Positions 1 through 10,492 are shown, counted from the first letter of the stretch. The stretch: 29,918 nt of DNA from Leptospira ellisii (GCF_002811955.1 NZ_NPEF01000016.1:1-29918), one strand, 5' to 3'. Program-made: numbers and translations. The notes: generated by a model from the sequence alone, not told the origin.

Positions 1-65
1 CCTATCTTTTTTCCGAGAATTTCAAAAAGGCCGAAGAAGTTTTCGGGGAACTGATCGCCGCGCAG
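1..65. repeat. Left arm of a 65-bp perfect inverted repeat
   Basis: These bases are the exact reverse complement of 522-586, the 3' end of the TPR gene. The match runs to the first base of the window, so its true length cannot be seen. On the plus strand the arm encodes the same TPR tail (ending ...FGELIAAQ) and reads on to a stop at 153-155. Identity stops abruptly after base 65. Confidence 0.93.
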
Positions 66-155
66 ATTTCGGAGGGAGGTTTGGAATCGACGTCCGAATC
101 CCGGAATCGCGCTACGTATTCACAATCGGAAGGCCAAAGAATGGACGTTCGGTGA
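1..155 (+). pseudogene. 3' fragment of a second, convergent TPR reading frame
   Basis: An open frame enters from the left edge. It encodes the same last 21 complete residues as the TPR gene at 516-1307, but on the opposite strand. After residue Gln (63-65) it continues with 29 unrelated residues, rich in Ser, Glu and Arg, to a TGA at 153-155. It could be the end of an inverted second copy of the TPR gene, a gene remnant joined by rearrangement, or an assembly or library fold-back. The new tail has no recognisable domain. The sequence is certain; whether it is a real gene is not. Confidence 0.4.
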
Positions 156-280
156 AATCCGGATTTTCGGGCGAGATTCTTTTCCGCATCGGAACGGAAT
201 TTTAAAAGATACGAAGCGCCTCCGCAAACACCGCCAAAAATCAAGAGGAAGAAAACGGACGTTAGGAGACGGGAATTCAT
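2..280 (-). CDS. Possible membrane-anchored protein, N-terminal part, interrupted at the repeat
   Basis: This frame starts at ATG 278-280 and stays open to the left edge. Its first 28 residues look like an uncleaved signal anchor: a short polar start, then a hydrophobic run around LLTSVFFLLIFGGVCGG, followed by a charged region. From about residue 73 the codons lie inside the 65-bp inverted repeat, where the sequence is antisense to a TPR gene. The natural C-terminus has therefore probably been replaced or lost. There is no clear Shine-Dalgarno sequence. I do not recognise the family. It may be a chance frame, but the hydrophobic N-terminus and normal codon choice before the repeat make a truncated real gene plausible. 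Confidence 0.35.
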   Translation of the reverse strand: MNSRLLTSVFFLLIFGGVCGGASYLLKFRSDAEKNLARKSGFHRTSILWPSDCEYVARFRDSDVDSKPPSEICAAISSPKTSSAFLKFSEKR

Positions 281-515
281 CGTTTCAATTTTTTTTTCGG
301 GAATTCGATTTCGATTTTTGCAAGCGAAATCGAATGAGGAATCACGTAGGAATTACTACAACGTGGACAGGATTCCTCCTTGCCAAAAGGAATTTTCCGT
401 GATATACGAAAATCCGCCGCGTCGTCCCGCGGACCCGCCTCCACCACCCTAACTCGGGCGGGGGCGCCCTTCGGTTTTCTGCGGAACCTGTGGAGCGGCT
501 TTGATTCGGACGTTT
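281..515. other. GC-rich structured spacer
   Basis: No convincing gene lies here. It contains an 11-bp perfect hairpin (303-335), the imperfect palindrome GTAGGAATTACTAC (347-360), a GTCC-CGC-GGAC palindrome near 424-434, and CCCGCC (434-439) facing GGCGGG (457-462) across a 17-nt loop, followed by the palindrome GGGCGCCC. A 61-codon frame at 380-565 crosses this GC-rich part but has no domain. The composition differs from the flanks, and the layout resembles a dispersed intergenic repeat or a small structured RNA. Neither can be proved from the window. Confidence 0.5.
303..335. repeat. 11-bp perfect hairpin
   Basis: ATTCGATTTCG (303-313) is exactly complementary to CGAAATCGAAT (325-335), with an 11-nt loop. 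There is no T-tract after it on either strand, so it does not look like an intrinsic terminator. It lies 22 nt upstream of the possible start at 280 and could be a leader structure or operator. Confidence 0.6.
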
Positions 516-1307
516 TTATCCCTGCGCGGCGATCAGTTCCCCGAAAACTTCTTCGGCCTTTTTGAAATTCTCGGAAAAAAGATAGGCGAATCCCAAATCG
601 ATCAGCTCGGACACGGAAAGATTTTTGCGCTTCGCTTCCATCTTGGGAATACTCGCGATCTTCTCCGAAAATTCCTTTTTCTTATCTTCGAAGGTGGGAA
701 GCTCCTCGTACCCCGGAATCTTTTCAAGAACGGACTTCGCCTCGTCGAATTTTCCGAGATGCACGAGCGCCAATCCGAGCGCACCCATCACGTCCCTTTC
801 TTCGGAAAGACGTTTTGCATTCTCTCCGAAAACCTGGATGGCTTCCTTATAATTTCTAAGATGATAATTGGAGAAAAATTCGGCCTTACAAAAATAGTCG
901 TTCGCAAAACGGGCCTTATAGATCGCGACCAGATCCAACACCGTCTTAAAATCCACCGCATCTTCGCTTATCAAAATCGCGGTTCGGAGAATGGAATACG
1001 CGACCGGAACCGAGGAGGCGCGGAAATATTCCCTGAACTTCTTTGCGGATTCGCGGAATTTACCCGCTTCCTTCAAAAGATAGGCTTCCACAAGCGGGGT
1101 CAGCACCGAAGAACCTTTCAGAAAATAATTGATTCCCTTTTCGGAACCGGATTCGAATTCTGCAATTCCACTTAAGTGATTCAAGAACACGTGATTCGGA
1201 TTTTTTTTTGCGATCTGGATCACCCCCTCATAGGAACCCGTCTCGAACAATTCCCAGGCGGTTTCCTCGACGGAAGTTTGGTTGGATACTGCTAAACTCT
1301 GACCCAT
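516..1307 (-). CDS. Tetratricopeptide-repeat protein
   Basis: This 263-residue protein is rich in helix-turn-helix TPR units. The clearest are around [34 protein letters not shown] and the final [21 protein letters not shown] proteins are usually protein-interaction scaffolds; no enzymatic motif, signal peptide or membrane segment is visible, so it is probably cytoplasmic. The start is supported by a strong Shine-Dalgarno sequence (GGAGAGG six bases before ATG). It lies 54 nt downstream of asnS on the same strand and is probably co-transcribed with it. The gene ends at AAQG-stop, one codon after the 65-bp inverted repeat begins to diverge, so its C-terminus may not be ancestral. The TPR character is fairly sure; its role is unknown. 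Confidence 0.85.
   Translation of the reverse strand: MGQSLAVSNQTSVEETAWELFETGSYEGVIQIAKKNPNHVFLNHLSGIAEFESGSEKGINYFLKGSSVLTPLVEAYLLKEAGKFRESAKKFREYFRASSVPVAYSILRTAILISEDAVDFKTVLDLVAIYKARFANDYFCKAEFFSNYHLRNYKEAIQVFGENAKRLSEERDVMGALGLALVHLGKFDEAKSVLEKIPGYEELPTFEDKKKEFSEKIASIPKMEAKRKNLSVSELIDLGFAYLFSENFKKAEEVFGELIAAQG
522..586. repeat. Right arm of the 65-bp perfect inverted repeat
   Basis: This is the reverse complement of bases 1-65. It lies within the TPR gene and covers its last TPR helix pair. Its outer boundary toward the spacer (522) is one codon before the TPR gene's final Gly and stop. Confidence 0.93.
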
Positions 1308-1361
1308 ATGATACCTCTCCTTTCTGTATCGGAAGGGTCTTCGATTTTCTCCTGAAAAAAA

Positions 1362-2669
1362 TCAGGGATACAATCGTTCCATCATCCTCGGAAACGGAAT
1401 ACATTCCCGAACATGAGCCAATCCGCAGATCCAAGCGATCAACCGCTCCGAACCGAGCCCGAAACCGGAATGGGGCACCGATCCGTATTTTCTCAAATCC
1501 AAATACCAATCATACGATTCCACCGGAAGTTTCTCCTCTCGAAGACGTTCCACGATGTTTTCGTAATTCTCCTCCCTTTCCGAACCGCCGATGATCTCTC
1601 CCACTCCGTCCGGAGCGATCAAGTCCGCGTTCAAGACGGTTTTCGGGTCCTCGGGATTCACCTTCATATAAAACGCCTTCGCTTCTCTCGGATATTTCTG
1701 GATAAAAACCGGACCTCCGGATTCGGCCGTAAGCATCTGCTCCCGTTCCGAATTGATGTCGTCTCCCCAAACGATGTCCTCTCCCTTCTTTTGCAGAATC
1801 GCAAGCGCCTCCGTATAATCGATCACCGGAAACTTTTTTTCGAGATACGCGAGCAGAGGAGCCGGATCCCGCTCCAACACCTTGAGGTCTTCGAGAGAAG
1901 TCCGAACCGTTTCCCGAATGACGGTTTTTACGAAGTCCTCCTGAAGTTCCAAATTCTCCTTATGACCGGCGAAAGCGACTTCGGCCTCCACCATCCAAAA
2001 CTCGGTAAGATGTCTTCTGGTTTTGCTCTTTTCCGCGCGGAACGTGGGTCCGTAACAGAACACCTTCGTATGCGCGAAGATCGCCGTCTCCAAATACAAC
2101 TGTCCCGTCTGCGCAAGATACGCGTTTCCCAAATCGAAATACGGGGTGGAAAAAAGGGTTCCCGCGCTTTCCCCCACCGAACCGGTGAGAATCGGAGTGT
2201 CGATCAGAAGGAAATTTCTTTCGTGAAAGTATTTCCGGATCGCGAACGATAAGTTGTCTCGCACCCGCAGGATCGCGAGCTGTTTCGAGGACCGAAGCCA
2301 AAGATGTCTCTGCGAAATCAAAAAATCGATCCCGTGTTCCTTCGGAGTGATCGGATAATTCTCCGATTCTCCCACGACTCGGATCGATTCCGACACGAGT
2401 TCGAATCCGATCGGGGACTTTTCGTTTCGTACCAATTTTCCGGAAACCGTTACCGACGTTTCCTGCTTGAGATGTTTTACCGTTTGAAAGGTCTCTTCTC
2501 CCAAAATTTCCTTTTCGGCGAGGACCTGCAGAATTCTTCCTCCGGTGCGAAGCGAGACGAATTGTCTAGCGTTGCTTCCCCGGATTCCGTGAACCCAACC
2601 TTGGATCGTTACGTTTCGGTCCACGTATTTCTCTAATTCATGAATGCTGACCACTTGTGTTTCGGACAT
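1362..2669 (-). CDS. asnS: Asparaginyl-tRNA synthetase
   Basis: AsnRS is a cytoplasmic class IIb synthetase that charges tRNA(Asn) with asparagine using ATP. The 435 residues match the family length. An N-terminal OB-fold anticodon-binding domain (about 18-102) is followed by the catalytic core: motif 1 near FLLIDTPILTG (153-163), motif 2 at FRAEKSKTRRHLTEFWMVE (210-228), and motif 3 at GLGSERLIAW (404-413). The family-typical C-terminus (PFPRMMERLYP) is intact. The start at ATG 2667-2669 gives the expected N-terminus although the Shine-Dalgarno sequence is weak. It is transcribed divergently from folD across about 80 bp, and the TPR gene follows on the same strand. Because AsnRS is present, GatCAB in this genome is not needed for Asn-tRNA. 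Confidence 0.97.
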   Translation of the reverse strand: MSETQVVSIHELEKYVDRNVTIQGWVHGIRGSNARQFVSLRTGGRILQVLAEKEILGEETFQTVKHLKQETSVTVSGKLVRNEKSPIGFELVSESIRVVGESENYPITPKEHGIDFLISQRHLWLRSSKQLAILRVRDNLSFAIRKYFHERNFLLIDTPILTGSVGESAGTLFSTPYFDLGNAYLAQTGQLYLETAIFAHTKVFCYGPTFRAEKSKTRRHLTEFWMVEAEVAFAGHKENLELQEDFVKTVIRETVRTSLEDLKVLERDPAPLLAYLEKKFPVIDYTEALAILQKKGEDIVWGDDINSEREQMLTAESGGPVFIQKYPREAKAFYMKVNPEDPKTVLNADLIAPDGVGEIIGGSEREENYENIVERLREEKLPVESYDWYLDLRKYGSVPHSGFGLGSERLIAWICGLAHVRECIPFPRMMERLYP

Positions 2670-2750
2670 GGACCCATTTTATCGTTTCGGCCGGATCGGA
2701 AAGGATATTTTTTACCTGACAGAGAAGAGCGTCCCGAAATTCTGAGAAGT

Positions 2751-3605
2751 ATGAATCCGGTTTTGTTAGATGGAAAAAAACTCTCCGAAAAAATCAGGGA
2801 ATCGATCCGTACTGAAATCGAGGAACGCAAATCGAAGAACCTCCGGATTCCGAAACTTGCAACGATCTTGGTGGGAAACAACCCCGCGTCCGAAACCTAC
2901 GTTTCGATGAAGGTGAAAGCCTGTCATTCCGTGGGAATGGGTTCGGAGATGATCCGCCTCCCCGAGGAGACGACCACCGAACAACTTCTCTCGGTCATAG
3001 ACAAACTCAACGCGGATCCAAACACCGACGGAATCCTTCTGCAACATCCTTCTCCTCCGCAGATCGACGAACGCGCCGCCTTCGACAGAATCTCGCTTCG
3101 TAAGGACGTGGACGGAGTGACTACCCTTTCCTTCGGAAAACTTTCCATGGGTGTGGAAACCTATCTTCCCTGTACTCCTTACGGAATGGTCCTTCTCTTA
3201 AAGGAATACGGGATCGATCCCGCGGGAAAAAACGCGGTCGTCGTAGGACGTTCTCCGATTCTGGGAAAACCGATGGCGATGCTTCTGACGGAAATGAACG
3301 CGACCGTCACGCTCTGTCATTCCAAAACGCGGAATCTTTCGGAAATCGTCCGGAAGGCCGACATAGTCGTGGGTGCGGTGGGAAAACCCGAATTCATCAA
3401 AGCCGATTGGATCGCACAGGGAGCGGTCGTTCTCGACGCCGGTTACAATCCCGGAAACGTGGGGGACATAGAAATTTCCAAAGCCAAGGATCACTCCTCT
3501 TTTTATACCCCGGTTCCAGGAGGAGTCGGTCCGATGACGATCGCAGTCCTTCTATTACAGACCCTCTATTCGGCAAAAGAACACTTTACACCACCGGTAA
3601 ACTGA
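2751..3605 (+). CDS. folD: Bifunctional methylenetetrahydrofolate dehydrogenase/cyclohydrolase
   Basis: FolD interconverts 5,10-methylene-, methenyl- and 10-formyl-tetrahydrofolate in the cytoplasm and supplies one-carbon units for purines and formyl-Met. The 284 residues are normal for the family. Visible landmarks are the Tyr/Lys catalytic motif in SETYVSMKVKAC, the loop DGILLQHPSPPQID (a variant of the common QLPLP form), KDVDG, the NAD(P)-binding segment VVVGRSPILGKPMA, and the C-terminal PVPGGVGPMT. I chose ATG 2751 because it gives the family N-terminus (NPVLLDGKKL). The frame stays open to 2640, but that longer start would overlap asnS and add a non-homologous leader. The esterase homologue starts 15 bp downstream, so the two are probably co-transcribed. 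Confidence 0.96.
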   Translation: MNPVLLDGKKLSEKIRESIRTEIEERKSKNLRIPKLATILVGNNPASETYVSMKVKACHSVGMGSEMIRLPEETTTEQLLSVIDKLNADPNTDGILLQHPSPPQIDERAAFDRISLRKDVDGVTTLSFGKLSMGVETYLPCTPYGMVLLLKEYGIDPAGKNAVVVGRSPILGKPMAMLLTEMNATVTLCHSKTRNLSEIVRKADIVVGAVGKPEFIKADWIAQGAVVLDAGYNPGNVGDIEISKAKDHSSFYTPVPGGVGPMTIAVLLLQTLYSAKEHFTPPVN

Positions 3606-3620
3606 AAACGATGTTTCCTG

Positions 3621-4582
3621 ATGGCGATCAGTTTTGACGAATGCTTTCAAACGTATCCGGAACTCAACATCCCGAGCGACCTGGATGAATTTTGGTCCGA
3701 GGCGATCCGAGATCTAAAGAATTTTCCGATCAAAAAACAATCCAAGGCCCTTCTCAAAGGATCGATTATCAAGGAAACCATCTACGACATTTCCTTTCAA
3801 TCCTGGCAGAATGCGACCCTGAACGGCACCCTGGTCATTCCCCGAAAGCGAGGAGACCTTCCGGTTCTCGTTCACTTTCACGATTATTGCAAGGAAAGAC
3901 CCGCGATCATCAAAGGACTTACCGAACTCGGAGTCGCCCAACTCATCATCGATCTGAGGGGACACGGTTCCCAACTCGTCCGCCCCCAACTCAAGGAAGG
4001 GGAAACCTTTGATCCCGATTGGACTCCCGGATATTTCTCCAAGGGTCTGGACGGAAAGGATTCCTTTTATATGAGGGGTTTGTATCTGGACGTAATCCGC
4101 GCGATCGAATTCCTCAGACTGACCGACGGAATCGACGGTGAAAAGATCATACTTTCCGGAAAATCGATGGGGGCTTCTCTCGCGCTTTTCGGAGCAGCAT
4201 TCACCAACCGGATCAAGGGATTGATTCTGGAAACCCCGAACTTCTGCCATATCGACGACGCCCAGCTCAAACTCGGAAAAAGCTGGACTAAAGAAATCGC
4301 GGAGCAGCTGAACGCCTCCAAAAACAAGAAAACCGCGATGAAAAAAAGTTTAGCATATTATGATAGTATAAACTTCTCCAAGAAGATCAAGATTCCGGCG
4401 CTGGTTTCCGTGGGACTCGACGATAAGGTATCGCATCCGAAATCCGTCTTCGGATTGTTCAATCACCTCAACTGCGACAAAAGGATGCAGGTGTATCCCA
4501 CCGAAGGCAACGAGGCCGGACTCAAAGGCGATAAACAGAACGGAGCCAATTTAGAATTCGCGAGGGAAATTTTCTTTCCCGA

Positions 4583-4586
<4 letters not shown>
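3621..4586 (+). CDS. CE7-type (acetyl xylan esterase-like) alpha/beta hydrolase, catalytic His apparently replaced
   Basis: The 321-residue protein has the layout of carbohydrate esterase family 7 (AXE1; cephalosporin C deacetylases): an N-terminal YPELNIPSDLDEFW segment, the RGHG motif (113-116; usually RGQG), the nucleophile elbow GKSMG with Ser182, and GLDDKVSHP carrying the acid (Asp267 or Asp268). The family normally ends its triad with His in a YPxxxHE-type context. Here the matching segment reads VYPTEGNEAG, with Asn297 (AAC at 4509-4511) where His is expected. Activity may be lost or altered. There is no signal peptide, so it is probably cytoplasmic. It starts 15 bp after folD in the same frame with no obvious Shine-Dalgarno sequence, and its stop overlaps the cysS start (ATGA). 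The family is fairly sure; the substrate is unknown. Confidence 0.82.
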
Positions 4587-6744
<2,158 letters not shown>

Positions 6745-6812
6745 CGTTCTTTTTCGGGAGAACGCCGCATTTCCGAAAGGTTCCCGTTTTTATATTCCGA
6801 TTTTCGAATCTT

Positions 6813-6827
6813 CCTTCTCTGAGAAGG
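6813..6827. promoter_or_regulatory. 15-bp perfect palindrome upstream of the lipase gene
   Basis: CCTTCTC-T-GAGAAGG has seven-base arms that match perfectly around one central base, 48 bp before the lipase start. It is followed by a T-rich stretch. It could be an operator or a small hairpin; no known regulator motif is recognised. Confidence 0.35.
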
Positions 6828-6874
6828 GATTTATCTTCTTGCATTTTTTATTTTTTCCTTCGGAATAGGAAACG

Positions 6875-8005
6875 ATGAAAACCGCACGCGCATCCGCAAT
6901 GATCCTTTTGTTTTCCTTTTTCGTTTCCTGTAATCTTTCCTGGGATAAGATCCGGGAAAAACTGGATCTCAAAAAGCCGAAAAGTCTCGCCGAGGAGATT
7001 CTCTCCGGATTGACGTACGCTTTTTGGGCGGAAACCAATCACGAACTTTACAAATTCATCCCGGTTCCGTTCGTTCTGCTGAAGTCGCAGTTCAACGCGG
7101 ATCAATTCGCCGTCGCCTCCGCGGAACTCAAGGAGAATAAGCCGAAGATCGTTTTGGTCCACGGATGGGACTTCAAGGAGAAGAACAGCAATCCGCCTAC
7201 GGACAAGTTCACCAAGGTCAGCAATCTCCGCGGAACCTGGGACGACGCTTTGGAGCTCTATTCGCAGAACGTCTCCAACGCGCAGACCAATTACGAACTT
7301 TATACGTTCACCTATAGAACCTCCGATTACGTGGAAAACAACGGAAGACGATTGATCGAAAAGTTGAATTCCGTTTTTTCGCCCGAAGACAAGGTGATCC
7401 TTCTCGCCCATTCCATGGGAGGTTTAGTCTCCCGTTCCGCATTGTATCATTCGAATAACACGGGTGATGTGATCGACTTCGTCGTGAGTCTGGGAACCCC
7501 GTATCTCGGATCTCCGTTCGCCTCCTCCAGTTATCAGGGAAATTTCGGTACGCTCGGGGATCTGATCGGATTTATGACCGGAACCGAAGGAGGAAAGGAT
7601 CTCGCGTATACGAACGCATTAGGAACTTCGTATCAGGTTCCGATTCCGGCGGAATTCATCGGCGGCGCCTTCAATCCGTATCTGGAACGTCTTCTTTCCG
7701 AATCCTCCAAAGACGATCGGGTTTCGGTTTATTTCGGAGAAATGAGCGTTTGTTCGGGTCATCCCGGTTCGGAGGCGATCTACACGATCGGTTGTACGTT
7801 TTTAAACAACGGAAGTCCCAGTTTTACGAACAAAAGCGACGGAATCGTGACTTCCACGAGCGGAAAACTGTCCTCCAAACTTCCGGCCCTCAGACAGTTC
7901 GTAAAGGACCTGGATCACGCGCAACTTTCCTTTAGAAGTCACGTGGACAACACTTCGCGTAACAATTACTTCGTCGAAGTGATCACTTGGATCGACGGTT
8001 TATAA
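6875..8005 (+). CDS. Lipoprotein lipase, alpha/beta hydrolase fold
   Basis: This is a probable secreted, lipid-anchored esterase or triacylglycerol lipase. The signal peptide (1-18) is hydrophobic and ends in FFVSC, a lipobox placing the lipidated Cys at 19. The oxyanion HG motif is in VLVHGW (94-98), and the nucleophile elbow is AHSMGG with Ser180. Asp322 (KSDGIVTS) and His348 (LDHAQLS) complete the triad in the order usual for bacterial lipases. GTPYLGSPFA (207-216) is also typical of lipases. The start has a modest Shine-Dalgarno sequence (AGGA) seven bases upstream. It stands alone, 130 bp after the methyltransferase gene. The Leptospira lipobox is looser than that of E. coli, so Ser at -1 is acceptable. 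Location in the outer membrane is inferred. Confidence 0.88.
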   Translation: MKTARASAMILLFSFFVSCNLSWDKIREKLDLKKPKSLAEEILSGLTYAFWAETNHELYKFIPVPFVLLKSQFNADQFAVASAELKENKPKIVLVHGWDFKEKNSNPPTDKFTKVSNLRGTWDDALELYSQNVSNAQTNYELYTFTYRTSDYVENNGRRLIEKLNSVFSPEDKVILLAHSMGGLVSRSALYHSNNTGDVIDFVVSLGTPYLGSPFASSSYQGNFGTLGDLIGFMTGTEGGKDLAYTNALGTSYQVPIPAEFIGGAFNPYLERLLSESSKDDRVSVYFGEMSVCSGHPGSEAIYTIGCTFLNNGSPSFTNKSDGIVTSTSGKLSSKLPALRQFVKDLDHAQLSFRSHVDNTSRNNYFVEVITWIDGL

Positions 8006-8126
8006 AGAAAGTCGTATCGAGTTTTTCCCGAGAGACGGAACGACGCGGCGTTGCGGACCGCTTTTTTCGGGCGTGTTTCCGCGCTTTCTCGTAAATAATT
8101 TATCCCTTCGATTGTAATCAGGGGAA

Positions 8127-8978
8127 ATGGAACTTTTAGACAATAACCTTCAAAGAAGCTGGTTTATATATGCGGACTATCTAAAGGACTCGCTTAAAAA
8201 AGGAAACATTTCGGAAGCGATCCGATTTGCGGAAAGTTTAGAACGTCCCGAACTTGCGTTCGTCGTAGGCCCCTTTCCGGTCTATTGGGCGCTTTTATAC
8301 GCCTACGATCGGAAACCGGACAAAACCTTCGAGATCGTACGAAAGGCGCACGATTATGGAAGCAGGGAATTTCCGCGCTTCGATTCCGAATGGTGGACCG
8401 ACACAACTTCGGAGGAATATCTTCTTTTAAAACCCATCCATGAAAATTCCGAAATACAGGAATACGTACGATCCGCCCAAAAACGTTTCGTAAAGTCCTG
8501 GGGATTCGACGTCGCAAAGACCCCTTTTTGTTGGCTGGAAAAAAAGGAATTCACGAAGACCAAAGCGACATGCAATATTTCTAAAAAACGTATCAAAAAG
8601 GGCGATGCGGTTTACGAATATCGTTATTTCAGCGGCGGCGGGGATACTTCTTCCGAACCTTTTTTCGCGGATGCGAACGCGTTCGAAAAAAACGAATCGG
8701 CCGTGAGGAATTCCGGCAAATTCGCCGAACTCGGTTACGATCTCGAAGACTACTCGATTCGAGTCCGATACGCTCATCCTTCGTTGAATCATTTTTGGAA
8801 TCGGATCGAAGAATTCGATCTTTTAAGAACTCTGCAACTGATCGCAGAACCTCCGACCAACCCCACACCTTACGTAAAACTTGGCTTCGATCGGGATCCT
8901 GCGAACATATACGATCCCGAATACGACGAGAACGAAGCGAAAGAGCCCGTCAATCGAGGAATGGGGGAAAATTTTTGA
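8127..8978 (+). CDS. Conserved-looking protein of unknown function
   Basis: I do not recognise this 283-residue protein. It has no signal peptide or membrane helix. The N-terminal third is helical and rich in aromatic residues (around FPVYWALLYAYDRKP). The middle has two Cys (FCWLEKKEF and TKATCNISKKRIKKGD), where the second looks like one half of a degenerate zinc-ribbon or treble-clef knuckle. The C-terminal tail is acidic (YDPEYDENEAKEP). ATG 8127 follows AGGGG, a usable Shine-Dalgarno sequence. Its stop overlaps the start of the next gene (TTGA), so the two are probably made together and may act together. Codon use is like that of its neighbours, so recent transfer is not suggested. Confidence 0.75.
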   Translation: MELLDNNLQRSWFIYADYLKDSLKKGNISEAIRFAESLERPELAFVVGPFPVYWALLYAYDRKPDKTFEIVRKAHDYGSREFPRFDSEWWTDTTSEEYLLLKPIHENSEIQEYVRSAQKRFVKSWGFDVAKTPFCWLEKKEFTKTKATCNISKKRIKKGDAVYEYRYFSGGGDTSSEPFFADANAFEKNESAVRNSGKFAELGYDLEDYSIRVRYAHPSLNHFWNRIEEFDLLRTLQLIAEPPTNPTPYVKLGFDRDPANIYDPEYDENEAKEPVNRGMGENF

Positions 8979-9649
8979 ATCTGCTCTACGTTCTGATCCA
9001 GTGCGGATACGGTCCTCGAATCGTGGAGATGTTTCCGGACCTTCCCGAGCACTTTCCGTATCTTTTTTTATTCTTCGGTTCCGATCGGGTGCGCGGATGG
9101 ATCGAGGGAAAAATAAACGCGGATACCGGAGAGCTTTTTCCGTTACTCGACATCGCATTCAAAAGTTATAATAAAAAAACTCCGGAGGATATCCGTGCGT
9201 TGGCGTCTTACGGAAAAAAGAATCCCGTATTTTTAGACAACCTAGCGGCCTGTTTGAACGTTTACGAATGTCATTTGTACAGCAATTATCGTCCGGGGGC
9301 GAATTGGTTTTTCAGCGAATTCAGCCGCTTTCACTACGCCAAGGGAGCGGGTTTACTGGATTTTTTCATCACCCGTCCGGAACCGATACCTTCGCTGGCG
9401 ACTATGAAAGCCGAAACCTGCCTCCTCTACGGCATCACGAGCGCGTCCGACGCTTATGAAAACTCTCTGCCGTATCTATATCGAACGGTGATGTTTCATC
9501 TTGCGTTTTCCAAGGCGCCTTCCCTTCCGCTCTGGTCGGAACAACCGGCTACGATCCGAAAAAACCCGTATAAAGTTAATTTTAAAAGGATACACGGTCA
9601 CGCGGTAAAAACGATTCAAAAACTGAACAGAATCGGATTCGAAATTTGA
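8975..9649 (+). CDS. Protein of unknown function, coupled to the gene before it
   Basis: The 224-residue protein is unrecognised. It begins at TTG 8975-8977, inside the upstream stop (TTGA), with a G-rich stretch about seven bases upstream that can serve as a ribosome site. The frame is open further back to 8795, but that part overlaps the preceding gene out of frame and is unlikely to be coding. The N-terminus (NLLYVLIQCGYGPRIVEMFP) is hydrophobic but not a clean signal. Helical segments rich in Tyr, Phe and Leu dominate, and the C-terminus is basic. There is no catalytic motif. It converges on hisF with a 76-bp gap. Function may depend on the partner gene upstream. Confidence 0.7.
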   Translation: MNLLYVLIQCGYGPRIVEMFPDLPEHFPYLFLFFGSDRVRGWIEGKINADTGELFPLLDIAFKSYNKKTPEDIRALASYGKKNPVFLDNLAACLNVYECHLYSNYRPGANWFFSEFSRFHYAKGAGLLDFFITRPEPIPSLATMKAETCLLYGITSASDAYENSLPYLYRTVMFHLAFSKAPSLPLWSEQPATIRKNPYKVNFKRIHGHAVKTIQKLNRIGFEI

Positions 9650-9725
9650 ACCGGTCGACACGGCGCGTAACGTAGAAAAACGATTCGAAAAAATCGAGAG
9701 ATTTCCGATTCGAATACGGAACCTT

Positions 9726-10492
9726 TCAGTCCAAACGAACGGAGATTCCCATTTCCTGCATGGCTCGTTTGGTTTCACGAATGGAATATTCCCCGAAGTG
9801 AAAGATCGATGCGGCCAAAACCGCGTCCGCTTTTCCGCGTAAAATCGCCTCCACCATATGTTCGGGATTTCCGGCGCCGCCGGAAGCGATGATCGGGATT
9901 TCCAGAGTGGAGGAAAAATTTTTGAGAAGCGCGATGTCGAATCCGTTCCTGGTTCCGTCCCGATCCATCGAGGTCAAAAGAATTTCACCCGCACCTTTTG
10001 CAGCCGCTTCCTGCGCCCAGTCCAAGGCTTCCCGCCCCGTTTCCGTACGCCCCCCGTGTAAAAAGATCTCGTATCGATCCCTTTCTTTGTGGAATTTCAC
10101 GTCGATCGCACAGACGATACATTGTGATCCGTAAATTTCGGAGGATTGCAAAAGTAAATCCGGGTTTTGAAAGGCGGCGGTATTGATCGAAACCTTATCG
10201 GCCCCTTTTTCCAAAACGGATTTTACGTCGGAGACGGTGCGGATTCCTCCGCCGACCGTAAACGGAATAAAGATTTTTTCGGCGATCCGCTCCACGAGAT
10301 GAAGCAGAATTTCCCTTCGATCCGAGGAGGCGGTGATGTCCAAAAAGCAGAGTTCATCCGCGAGATTCTCCTCGTAAATCGCGGCGGACTCGACCGGATC
10401 CCCGGCGTCCACGAGATTCACGAAATTCACCCCCTTTACCACCCGTCCATCCTTGATGTCCAGGCAGGGAATGACCCTCGCGGTAAGATTAC

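Noticed and set aside
1413..2252. Long plus-strand frame (279 codons) opposite asnS
   Set aside because: It lies wholly antisense to a textbook asnS, has no domain or ribosome site, and reflects codon bias of the real gene.
2640..2750. Upstream extension of folD
   Set aside because: It overlaps the start of asnS, and the added residues do not resemble the FolD N-terminus; ATG 2751 gives the expected protein.
8041..8070. Possible terminator after the lipase gene (GCGG...CCGCTTTTTT)
   Set aside because: The stem is only four pairs with a long loop, too weak to support as a feature.
8795..8974. Upstream extension of the second unknown gene
   Set aside because: It lies inside the preceding gene in a different frame; the TTGA overlap start is more economical.
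9650..9725. Short repeats of CGATTCGA and small hairpins between the converging genes
   Set aside because: Such A/T-flanked CGATTCG words are frequent throughout this genome and no T-tract follows, so I do not call a terminator or repeat element.
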